A stretch of DNA of 64,000 nt from Kitagawia praeruptora. Taxonomy: Eukaryota > Streptophyta > Magnoliopsida > Apiales > Apiaceae. Below, piece by piece: positions 1 through 9,900 of this stretch. Where the stretch lies: NCBI GenBank assembly GCA_037693485.1, contig CM075350.1, positions 66,010,001-66,074,000 on the forward strand, read 5' to 3'. Position numbers and translations under genes: made by a program. Position 1 is the stretch's first letter. The number at the start of each line of letters is the position of its first letter. The notes under the pieces were generated by a model. That model was not told where the DNA came from. It saw only the letters and a list, made by a program, of their open reading frames with translations, and did no database searches.

Positions 1-227
1 TTGCTTACTATGTATGATCATCAAAATTATAGAGTTTCAATCTCCCCCTTAATCAAAGCATCCTGCAAAATAAAATTTGATAGCAGGCTAATATATATTT
101 AGTAACAAGCAATCAGCTTGTTGCATTGTGTCATCTTCAGAACCAAGCAGTCAGCTTCCTATGAATTGTAACATCATCAAAACCAAGCTTGCTGCATTGT
201 GTCATCATCAAAACCAATAGGGTTTCA
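1..227 (-). repeat. 3' LTR of copia element A, terminal 227 bp only
   Basis: This matches 34,345-34,569 with a single G/A difference near position 67. The homology ends at the polypurine tract beginning at 228, as expected for an LTR boundary. It contains its own polypyrimidine tract (40-49) that looks like a second, internal copy of the tract at the true edge. The rest of this LTR and the left target-site duplication lie outside the window. Confidence 0.75.
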
Positions 228-640
228 ATCTCCCCCTTTTTGATGATTACACACCAATATTCAGGAGTTAAATACTCCCCCTGCAAAAAGATTAGCAATC
301 TATACAAGTAGTTTAGCATAATAAGCATGGCATCACATAAACATTTAGCATTAAACCATATGATCCCAGCAAAGTACGTGAAGTAAAGAGTTATAAGAAT
401 AAATATCAACTCCCCCTAAATCACACATACTTTTAATCCTGAATTTTCTCCCCCTTATTCATCAAAAAGGATATCCACATGCAATCATTTAATATACAAA
501 TTCAAGTAAGCATGGATTATCAAGTTCACATATAAACATTTTCTATGCATATAAAAAATAAAACTTGATATGTAAAATTCAGTTGCATAGCAAAATTAAT
601 ATTATATGAAAGTTACCAAACTTCCATCGCAGCTAGCTGG
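228..640 (-). other. Non-coding 3' region of element A with four polypurine-tract-like runs
   Basis: On the plus strand, CTCCCCC-type runs occur at about 231-241, 275-281, 411-417 and 448-456; read on the minus strand each is a GGGGGAG purine tract. The one abutting the LTR edge at 228 is the likely plus-strand primer. Such repeated tracts are known in SIRE-like copia elements. No ORF of note is present. A copy of CAGCTAGCTG lies at 630-639, immediately after the pol stop codon. Confidence 0.6.
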
Positions 641-3600
641 CTAGACATTACACATGCCTAATTCGCGACGCAGCACAGTAAAACGCTCCTCGGCTAGTGG
701 CTTTGTGAAGATGTCAGCTAGCTGGTACTCTCAGCTGTGGATAAAGCAACAAAAGTTTGCTTCTTGCTTTGCCAAGATACTAAACTTTGTCCTAGAAATG
801 TACAAACACCACTTGTACTCTTTCGATCAGTTTGACAACCTGCATAATCTGCATCACTATACCCAACAAGATCAAATGCATTTGTGATGGGATAAAATAA
901 TCCAAGAGTAGTAGTTCCACTTAAATATTTAAAAATTCTTTTAATAGCATTCAAGTGAGACACTTTAGGTTGAGCTTGAAACCTAGCACAAACACATACA
1001 CTATACATAATATCAGGTCTAGAGGCTGTAAGATATAATAAACTACCAATCATACCTCTATACTTTCGAAAATCTACATCTTTACCTCGTTCATTTGTAG
1101 CCAGCTAGCTGGCAGAACTCATAGGTGTAGATTTTGCCTTAATATTCTCATATCCAAACTTCTTTAGCAAGTTCTTGATATACTTGGACTGATGTACATA
1201 TATTCCATCTCGAGTTTGCTTGATTTGAAGCCCCAAGAAGTAATTGAGTTCACCCATCATACTCATGTCAAATTCACTATGCATGCACTTAGAAAACCAC
1301 TTGCACATATTATCATTAGTTGATCCAAATATAATATCATCCACATATATTTGCATAACTAGAATATCATTACCAGTAAGTTTAGTAATCAAGGTAGGAT
1401 CGATTTTACCTCGAATGAAGCCATTCTTTATCAAAAACTTACTTAGCCTTTCATACCAAGATCTAGGAGCTTGTCGTAGTCCATATAATGCCTTCTTCAA
1501 TTTATAAACATGATTAAGAAATTGATCACTCTCAAATCCAGGAGGTTGCTTGACATATACTTCCTATTTCAAGTAACCATTAAGAAATGCACTTTTTACA
1601 TCCATTTGATATAGCTTGAACTTCTTGAAGCATGCAAATGATAGTAGCATCCTTATTGACTCTAGCCTTGCAACCGGGGCATAAGTTTCATCAAAATCAA
1701 TTCCTTCTTGTTGATTATATCCTTGTGCAACAAGTCTTGCTTTGTTCCTAGTAACCGTGCCTTCTTCATCAACTTTGTTCTTGAAGACCCATTTAGTACC
1801 AATAATTGAAGCATCTTTAGGTGGCTCTACAAGTTCCCAAACATCACATCTTTCAAATTGATTAAGTTCTTCTTGCATTGCCATAATCCAATTTTCATCT
1901 TTTAGAGCTTCATTTATATTCTTTGGTTCCTCTTGAGCTATGAAAGCGGCAAAAGCACAATAATTAGCTTGACTTCTCCTTGTCTTGATTCCTTCTGATT
2001 TATCACCAATAATCAACTCTGGGGGATCATTCTTTACTGTCCTAGTTGACTTTGGAAAATGATGATGAGCCATAACTTCTTCATTGGCTCTAATTTTCTT
2101 AGATAGTGGATGGGATTTTTGATCATTATAGATTGGCATCTTTTCTTGTGATCTCTGACTTCTAGAATCTTCTAAGGTGAGTCTTGACATCTTTTCACAT
2201 GTTGCATCTACTGGAGGAGAGAGTTCAGCTTGATTATCATTAGCTGACTTTGATTCAGTTTCTTCTTCAGCTAGCTGTGTTGCTACATTTTCTGAATCTG
2301 CTTCATTGGCAGCTCGCTGAGTTGCTGTATTTGACCTAGGCAGCTCGCTGGCATCATCTGAACCTGCAATTTTCTCCTCATCTCTTGACAGATCAACATT
2401 AGACTCTTGAAATGAAACATCAATTGACTCTTCAACAGTACGTTTAGAGATATTATAAACTCTATATGAACGGCTTGTTAAAGAATAGCCTAAAAATATT
2501 GCCTCATAAGATTTAGCATCAAATTTACCATCTCTATCAATAGATTTAAGTACAAAACACCTGGATTCAAAGACCTTGAAGTAGCCTATGTTTGGCTTCT
2601 TATTCTTTAGCAGTTCATAAGGAGTCTTATTGAGAATTGGCCTGATTAGTACTCTGTTAAGAACGTAGCTAGCTGTGTTGACTGCTTCTGCCCAGAAACT
2701 TCTTGGCAGCTTGCTCTCTTGCAGCAAAGTCCTAGCTGTTTCCTGCAAAGACCTGTTCTTTCTTTCCACAACCTCATTTTGTTGTGGGGTTCTTGGTGCC
2801 GAAAATTCATGAGAAATGCCTCTATCTTCACAATATGAAATGAAGTCCTTTTGGAATTCACCACCTCGATCACTCCTTATACTTACAAGTCTTATCTTAA
2901 ACTTGTTCTCAAGCAACTTACTTAGCTTCTCAAATTCACTGAAAGCACAATCTTTAGTACGAAGAAACAATACCCATGTATATCTAGAATAATCATCTAT
3001 AATAACAAATGCATATTGTTTTCCTCCAATGCTTTTATATGCTTCCGGACCGAATAAATCTAAATGAAGAAGCTCTAAAGGTTTAGAAGTTGATACCACA
3101 TTCTTAGACTTATGTGGAGTCCTGATTTGTTTCCCTAATTGGCAAGCCGAACAAGTTTCCATCTTTACATACTTCAATTTTGGCAATCCTTTAACTAGTT
3201 TCTTTGAAGACAGCTTGCTGAGTAAGTCCATATGAGCATGTCCGAGCTTTCTATGCCAAATTTCTGGATATGTATCAATTGCAGCTAGATAACATGATGA
3301 ATCCTGCATTTCAAAGTCCAAAATATATATATTTCCTTCCCTTCTAGCAACTAGGGGGACTTTGTTAGTACCAACATTTATAGTACACTTCTCTTTATCA
3401 AAAATAACAGAGTGTCCATCATCATATAACTGAATTACACTAAGCAAATTATACTTAAGACCTTGAACATATTGTACATTATCAATACAGATGATACTAT
3501 TACCAATTTTTCCTTTGCCAAGAATTTGGAGTGTTTTGTTATCACCAATGGTGACACTTCCACCCTTTTTCTTATTGAGAGAAGGAACTGAGATTTATCA

Positions 3601-3653
3601 CCACTTATATGTCTTGTGCATCCACTATCCAAAATCCATTGTTTTGATATCAC
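641..3653 (-). pseudogene. Element A pol remnant: protease, integrase, RT, truncated RNase H
   Basis: Read on the minus strand from 3,653: the protease motif W-I-L-D-S-G-C near the start, a frameshift near 3,565-3,590 beside an A5 run, then a long frame (3,447-1,564) with GAG-pre-integrase, the integrase core ([27 protein letters not shown]) and the first part of RT. A TAG at 1,564-1,566 breaks RT before the EVYVKQPPG motif. The YVDDIIFGS catalytic motif follows (about 1,340). A second TAG at 1,105-1,107 lies inside a CAGCTAGCTG motif. The frame then reaches STAES and jumps, at another copy of the motif (714-723), to [10 protein letters not shown], so roughly 80-90 residues of RNase H are missing compared with element C. 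The final stop is at 641-643. It cannot make a working polyprotein. Confidence 0.85.
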
Positions 3654-3694
3654 CTTGACAACAAGACATACCTACAAAACAAATAAAACACAAC

Positions 3695-5119
3695 TCAACG
3701 TTTTGGTACCCATATTTGCTTGGGTCCAGTATGGTTAGTTGATAGAACATATAGAACATTTAAATCAGATTTCTTGATCCACATTTGGACCAATTTAGAG
3801 GCTTGATTTCTGGTTCTAGCTGTTCTGTCAGCTAGCTGCCTGTGAGATGACTGTCTGTTCCAGCTAGCTGGGTTAGCATTCTGAATTTTGCAATGATTTG
3901 CCAAATGACCTTTATTTCCACATTTATGGCAGATTCTCCATGGCATGGCATAGTCATAAGGAATTCCATGTTTGCCATCATACTTTAGACATAATGTAGA
4001 AGCCAATCCAACTCCTTCTCTTTCGATTGGAACCTTTGCATATTTCATCATTGTCTTGAGTGAATCTTCTCCTTGAACAAACTTTTCCATTCCTTTCTGG
4101 AGATTCTTGATTTCAGTTCCCAATTCTTTGATTCTTTCAGCTTATTGAGATACTTCCATTGAGCACGATTCCCTTGGACTAAATGCTTTTAAACATGCAT
4201 CTTGAGCATCTATCTCTGCACTCAGCTCGCTGAGTTCCTTCATGAGAGCATCATTTCTTTTAATAAGCACTTTGTTTATCCCTTCAAGATGGGATATCTC
4301 AGCCTTAAGATCAGTAAGATTTTGAGCATGATTATTTGTTGGAGTCTTCTCGACCATAAGATCAGAAATGATCTTTCTAAGTTGAGTATTCTTCTTTTCT
4401 AGTTCATTGTTTTTATTTTTTAACTCCATGAACTCCAAAATAGATATATTGCTATGTTCCTGCATGGTTAGTGATTCCAAACTATTATTTTCAGAATATG
4501 TATTAAATTGAAACAAGTTTACCGCACTAGATTCCACATCCGAGTCCGAATCTTTGCTTTCTACAAGAATGTCTTTTGTGTTTCCTTGAACCATGTCATT
4601 GTCAATGCCAACCAATGCATAATTGATCATCTCTTCACTTGAGTATTCACTGGAATTAGATTCTTCATCACTCCATGTGATTTGATCTTTACATTCCTAT
4701 TTATTTGTTGAGGCAGCTAGCTGCTTGTGACCATCAGCTTGCTGTCTTGGATTGACACATACTTTGTCTAATTTTGTTGAAGCTTGATAATGCATTTTTA
4801 AGGTATCCCATATCTCCTTTGCTGTTGTGCATGAAGAGACCTTGCCAACATCAGAATATGAAAGACCACAAATTAATGTGTACTTGGCATTTCCATTATA
4901 GCTTGCTTTTATCAATTCTTCCTCGGTAAAATCATCAACATCTTTTGGCTTTCCGTTTTCATCCATAAAGGTAAATGGACCATCTCTAACAACCAACCAT
5001 TCAAGCGGATTTCTGCTCAGAATCAACTTCATCTTTATTCTCCATAAATCATAATTTTCTTTACCAAAGAGAAGTGGTGGCATGTTTGATGATTCTCCCT
5101 CTACATAAATGTGTGCCAT
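3695..5119 (-). pseudogene. Element A gag remnant
   Basis: One minus-strand frame from ATG at 5,119 to 3,695, broken by TAG at 4,697-4,699 and TAA at 4,142-4,144. The N-terminal part (GKENYDLWRIKMK, then KEIWDTLKMHYQAS) is typical of copia gag (UBN2-type). A short leucine/lysine/asparagine-rich coiled-coil segment lies around 4,250-4,450, and a CCHC zinc knuckle (CHKCGNKGHLANHC) near 3,890-3,935. It ends with the WVPK signature common just before pol in this group. CAGCTAGCTG occurs as QLA at 4,711 and 3,830 and as PAS at 3,861, two different frames of the same ORF. The segment between the first stop and the zinc knuckle is shorter than in element C. Confidence 0.8.
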
Positions 5120-5161
5120 AGGATCTGTACTTTCCTGTTACAGAAATGTTAGTACACCAAT

Positions 5162-5172
5162 CTCTGATACCA
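5162..5172 (-). other. Primer-binding site of element A (initiator Met-tRNA type)
   Basis: The minus strand reads TGGTATCAGAG two bases inside the 5' LTR edge at 5,175. This is the standard complement of the plant initiator methionine tRNA 3' end, used by most plant copia elements. Confidence 0.9.
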
Positions 5173-5174
5173 AA

Positions 5175-5910
5175 TGAAAATACACACCTAGAGGGGGGGT
5201 GAATAGGTGTTATGACTAACAATGACCTAATAAAATTCTGCTTGAAAAATTAAACTGGCAGTTAGCTGGGTACGATAGGCAGCTAGCTGAGTTAACCAAA
5301 TGCAACAGATTAATGAATAGGCAGCTAGCTGTGATATGCAATGCAGAAAGATAAAAGGTGCAGTAAGTAAAGAACACCAAGAATTTTAGTTAGGTTCGAC
5401 CCCTAATCTTCTATGGTCTACGTCCTAGTCCCTTACCAACTTGGTAAGAGAATATATTATTGATCACAAATAAACCAATTACAAGATCCAATAATATATC
5501 ACCCAATTCACTGATAACAGCTAGCTGGAATGAACTTTTCCCCTGAGTAAAGCAGCTCCCTTGAACCTTAATGCCTCTCTAACAGCCTTGCTCCCTTGAA
5601 TACTGAATTCCTTGAAGTCCCACTTCGTGAATTCCTCTAGTTCCTTGAACAACCTGTTGTATAGACCAATGAGCTCCCCTTGAGCACAATACTCCGTGAT
5701 AACCAAGATCCCCTTGCTGTTATGCAGTGAAACCAATCCCCAGTTACTGATTGCAGCTAGCTGGAACCCCTTATTTCCTGAACACAGCTCTCTAAGTTCT
5801 ATACTAAACCAAGTATAAACTTTTCTAGCCTAATGCTCCTTGAACCCTTGTTCCACAAGCTTGACAATCCAGCAACTACCAACTTTACAAGTTGAACAAT
5901 ACAATGGATA
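5175..5910 (-). repeat. 5' LTR of element A, first part (interrupted by element B)
   Basis: The plus strand begins TGAAAATACACACC directly after the primer-binding site. The LTR continues to 5,910; the next 5 bp (GAAAG, 5,911-5,915) are the target-site duplication of element B, and the LTR resumes at 33,028. Exact CAGCTAGCTG copies occur near 5,281, 5,325, 5,519 and 5,755. The short ORF at 5,521-5,736 lies wholly inside the LTR and is not taken as a gene. Confidence 0.8.
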
Positions 5911-5915
5911 GAAAG

Positions 5916-6925
5916 TGTTATAGCCAAAATTCGGTTCGGGTATTTTTAAGATGGATTCGGGTCAAATATGGATTCAATTTGGGGAATTCTAGAATAAATT
6001 AGGGTTTTGACTCAAGTTGGAGGAATTAGGACGCGCCCTGGCTTTCCTTATAGCTAGGGCGCGCCCTACATGTGAAATATGGTGACAAATCTGTTCAAGT
6101 TGGTTTTTTGAGAAGACATTGAAGAAATCTCTCTTAGGATACTATTCAAGTTAGGATTCTACTCAAGTGGGATTCCACCCAAGCTGGAATTCTAGAAGTT
6201 GAAGAATTCCCTCCTGTCGTATCTCAGGAGGGGGATGTCCGTCGCAGAAGGCCTCCAGGGGTTTGCCTGGATATAAGGACCCTTCTTAGACGCTAAGGGA
6301 GGCATCCGTGCGCCCTAAGGTGGAAAGATGGGGACTTTCTGGTGTGTGCTTTGGGAGCTCTGTTCCTGTAGCCAATGGGCGCGCCCTCATTGGGGAACTT
6401 TGGAGTAATCCTGCACTTTGCACCTAAAAGCTCTGGATCACCTGTCCTGTTATCTGGTGGGTGCTTCTCATTCGGGGGACAGGGATGCGTTCTGCACTTG
6501 GGGTAAACCACGGCTATACCTGCATCCTTGAAATCAAGAAATAGCTGGTAGCGGATAGGACTAGTCCTCGACGGGGGAAGTTTCCTTATCCGTGAAGTCT
6601 TGAGATCATGGATGAGCCTTGGGCCTTTGTGGTTAGGCCTCATAGTAGAACATTCCGGAAGCTGGTCCGTTATCCAAGCCCATTTGGGTTTCTTGCTCTC
6701 CAAGAACTACGTCTGGCTTGATCCTCTATAAATATAGAGGTACGTAGGCAAATTGAGGGGTTGGAAGTCGAGAGCTCTGAATAGCCGCCACTAACCCTAT
6801 CAATCTCAGCCACCAATTACACAGCCACCACACGCCACCACTCTTTTTGACAAAGAACCACCGCTGTAGATCTTGTTTCCGGGAAGTACCTCGAATTTTG
6901 TTGTTACCAAATTCCTCCGTCAACA
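5916..6925 (+). repeat. 5' LTR of gypsy element B
   Basis: It begins TGTTATAGCC and ends CCGTCAACA, and is the same length (1,010 bp) as the 3' copy. It contains a TATA box at 6,727-6,734 and GGCGCGCC-type motifs near 6,034, 6,057 and 6,379. A 136-codon antisense ORF occurs at the same place in both LTRs; as the LTRs are recent copies this is not evidence of coding. Confidence 0.95.
6727..6734 (+). promoter_or_regulatory. TATA box of element B 5' LTR
   Basis: TATAAATA sits within the inverted repeat CCTCTATAAATATAGAGG (6,723-6,740), about 190 bp before the LTR end and 250 bp before the gag start. The 3' LTR has the same box at 32,824-32,831. The start site downstream is not determined. Confidence 0.6.
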
Positions 6926-6945
6926 AATTGGCGCTAGAAGGAGGG
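6926..6945 (+). other. Candidate primer-binding site of element B
   Basis: AATTGGCGCTAGAAGGAGGG follows the LTR end directly. TTGGCGC-type sequences in this position are usual for plant Tat/Athila gypsy elements. I have not assigned the tRNA. Confidence 0.6.
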
Positions 6946-6979
6946 GAGCCAATCAAGATCTTCATCTTAGGAGGAAAAG

Positions 6980-9900
6980 ATGTCTCACAATCAGCGCGGA
7001 GGTTCTCACGAAGAGGATTATTACGATTCTGAAGATAGCTTGGAGGGTAACCAAGCTCATCACGAAACTTATGTTCCGGAGGAAATCCCTGTTCCCCCAC
7101 ACCACCATGGAACTCCAGCCACCGGCGGTGGCCAGCCGCCCGTTCTTATCAGTAACGCGGCATTGATGGAACAACTGTACCGCATGGGTGATGCCCTAAA
7201 TAATTTCGGGGCAAGATTGTGTTCCGAGGAGGAAAATCAGGGGTCAAGGAGAAAATCTCGGAGTATCCCACGAAATCATCATCGAACAGGGAAAGCCCTC
7301 CAAGTCGAGGAAAGCTCTCGTAGAGATAGTGAAGTGCAGGAGAAGAGATTTCAGCTGATTACTCCTCGAAGGTTAGAATACTCTGATCCTATTATTGAAC
7401 ATCCAAGTGAAGATAATTCTGAGCGCAGGTTGGCGAGTCCTGAAGCTAGGGCGCGCCCTCACCCTCATCGGTCAGGGCGCACCCCTAGTGAGATTCAGCG
7501 GGATGAAGAACAGATGGCTAAGGAGAAAAGAGATTTTGCAAGCTTGAAGGAGCGTCTTGGAATAAGGCTTAATGACGATGATTTAAGGATGGTACTCCTT
7601 GAGCAGCAGAAGAAAAGCCAATACTTGGAATCACGGCCCCATGTTCCACAGCGCGCGCCCCCTGACAACAGGTCGAGGCCCCTTGGACATGAGCGAGCCC
7701 TTATACGGAGTCATGAGCCACAGCGTGCGCCCCCTGACAACAGGTCGAGGCCCCTTGGACATGAACGATCTCTTGCTCGCGATAGTAATCCACAGCGCGC
7801 GCCCCCTGTCCATAACAGGTCGCGGCCCCTTGGATCTAGACAAACTTTTCAGCACAACACTGGAGCAAGAGGAAACCGTGATAACGGTGATAAAAGAAGG
7901 GAAGGGTATCAAGGAGATGGGCGCCCCCATCATCAGGGCGCGCCCTCAAGTAGAATATTTCCCCGTAATCATCAAATTCCAAGTACTTCTGATGAGTCTA
8001 GATCAAGGACGCGCTCTCACTCAGGAGGACAATATCAGAGAAATTCTCAGGGGAATCCGCAACTTCATGGAAATCCAGAAGGTCAGCAAACACAAACTCA
8101 AACTCAAGAGGATGTTGTTCAGCCACAAGCAGGGAATCAAGGAGGTGTGGAGATAGCGGCTCCACCTCCACCTCCACCTCCAAGGGGTACTCAAACTGTG
8201 GCACAACCAAACATTCAGAATGTTCCCGGGGTTGGAACTTTCAATGTGGATGATTTAAAGAAGCTCCTTGCTCACTTGGATGGAGGAAGAATATCTGCTA
8301 CTGCACAAACTTCCTCTCCATTCTCAACTGAAGTAAGAGAGGCGCAGCTTCCTACCGGGTATAGATCTATGACAAACGATTTGCGCTTTCATGGAAATGC
8401 AGATCCTGTCGAATTCCTCAGACGTTTTGATATCGAGATGGATGTCTATCAAGTGACAGAGCTGGCTAGGTGTCGATTGTTGGCAGCAACTTTCAGGGAG
8501 AGTGCTCAGCAATGGTTTCAGAAACTTGGCCCGGGAGTTATTACATCTTGGCAGGTAATGAGGAATTTGTTTTTGACTAAATTCCAGGCAGCAGTGAAAT
8601 ACGCTCCTCCCGTCACAACTTTGGCCAATATCAAGCAGAGGGAAGGGGAAAGTCTGCAGTCTTACTTCAAGAGGTTTAATTCGGAATCAACTCTGGTGAG
8701 AGGAGCAACTGATGAAACACTCAAGATTTTTCTAATTGCTGGATTATCAGTGGGAACTGATTTCTGGAAACATCTCCAAGGACGAGATCCACCGACATTG
8801 GCTGATGTGTTTGCACAAGCTGAATCTTTCAAGATTGTGGAGCAATCTTTGGCGGATAATCGAAAGACTGATAGTCAAAACAGTTCTAAGGTAAAGGTTG
8901 GAAAGAGGAAGGATAGGTCTCCTAGTCCAACTCGCCGGATAGCAACAGGAGCCAATCGTGTAAACTTAACTGAATCTGGCAGAAACTGGGGTCCCCCAGA
9001 TACTTACACTTATGATCAAAGGTCGGGTAATTACACACCCCTAGCAGCCTTCATTGAACATATTTTTGAAGTGAACAAAAATAAAGGATTCTTCAGAAAG
9101 CCAGAGCCTCTCTCTTCTTGGCAAAGTAAGGATAAAAGGAAGTACTGTGAATTCCATGAATCTTCTGGGCACAATACTCATGAGTGCCGTCAATTGAAGG
9201 ATGAGATTGAGGATTTAATCAAGGAAGGATATCTAACAGAATGGATTGTCAGAGAAGTGAAAAAACATAAGGAGAATCCTGATAAAAGAGATGGAGGGCG
9301 CGCCCCCCATGTGGATGATAGGCCTGAGGAGAAGAAGTTTGTGAAGGAAGGAAGCATTCACACTATCTTTGGTGGACACCACCTGGGAGGTGACAGCAAT
9401 CATGCTATGGAGAGATACACTAGAGAAGCGAGGTATCGACCTCTTACAAATGTGAATAGTCTGGAGTTGAGGCCACCTAAATTGTTCAAAGGAGAGTTTG
9501 CTGATATCACTTTTACTGAGGAAGAGGCAAGATGGGTACACCATCCTCATAATGATGCTTTGGTGGTGGCAATTCAGATTGGGTCCAAGAATGTACATCG
9601 AGTTTTTGTTGATAATGGAAGTTCGGTGAATATTCTGTATTACAGTACTTATCAAAAGCTGGGACTTCTAGACAAGGATATGATTCAGGATAACGGATGG
9701 ATCTATGGTTTTTCGGGTGAGTCTGTAAAGGTCATGGGAGCTATCAAATTACCAGTAACTCTCGGGGAAGGGACTCTTTCTGTAACACAAATGATGGATT
9801 TCATGATTTTGAATGTGGAATCATCACACAATGCTTTGGTGGGACGTCCCTTGTTGAAAGAAATGAAGGTTGTGACCTCCATCTATCATCTTGCAATGAA

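Noticed and set aside
6293..6703. 136-codon antisense ORF present in both LTRs of element B (also 32,390-32,800)
   Set aside because: LTRs are recent copies of one sequence, so sharing the ORF is not evidence of coding, and no domain is recognised.
7631..7933. Antisense ORF over the gag repeat of element B
   Set aside because: It is the shadow of the tandem repeat and the GC-rich motif in gag.
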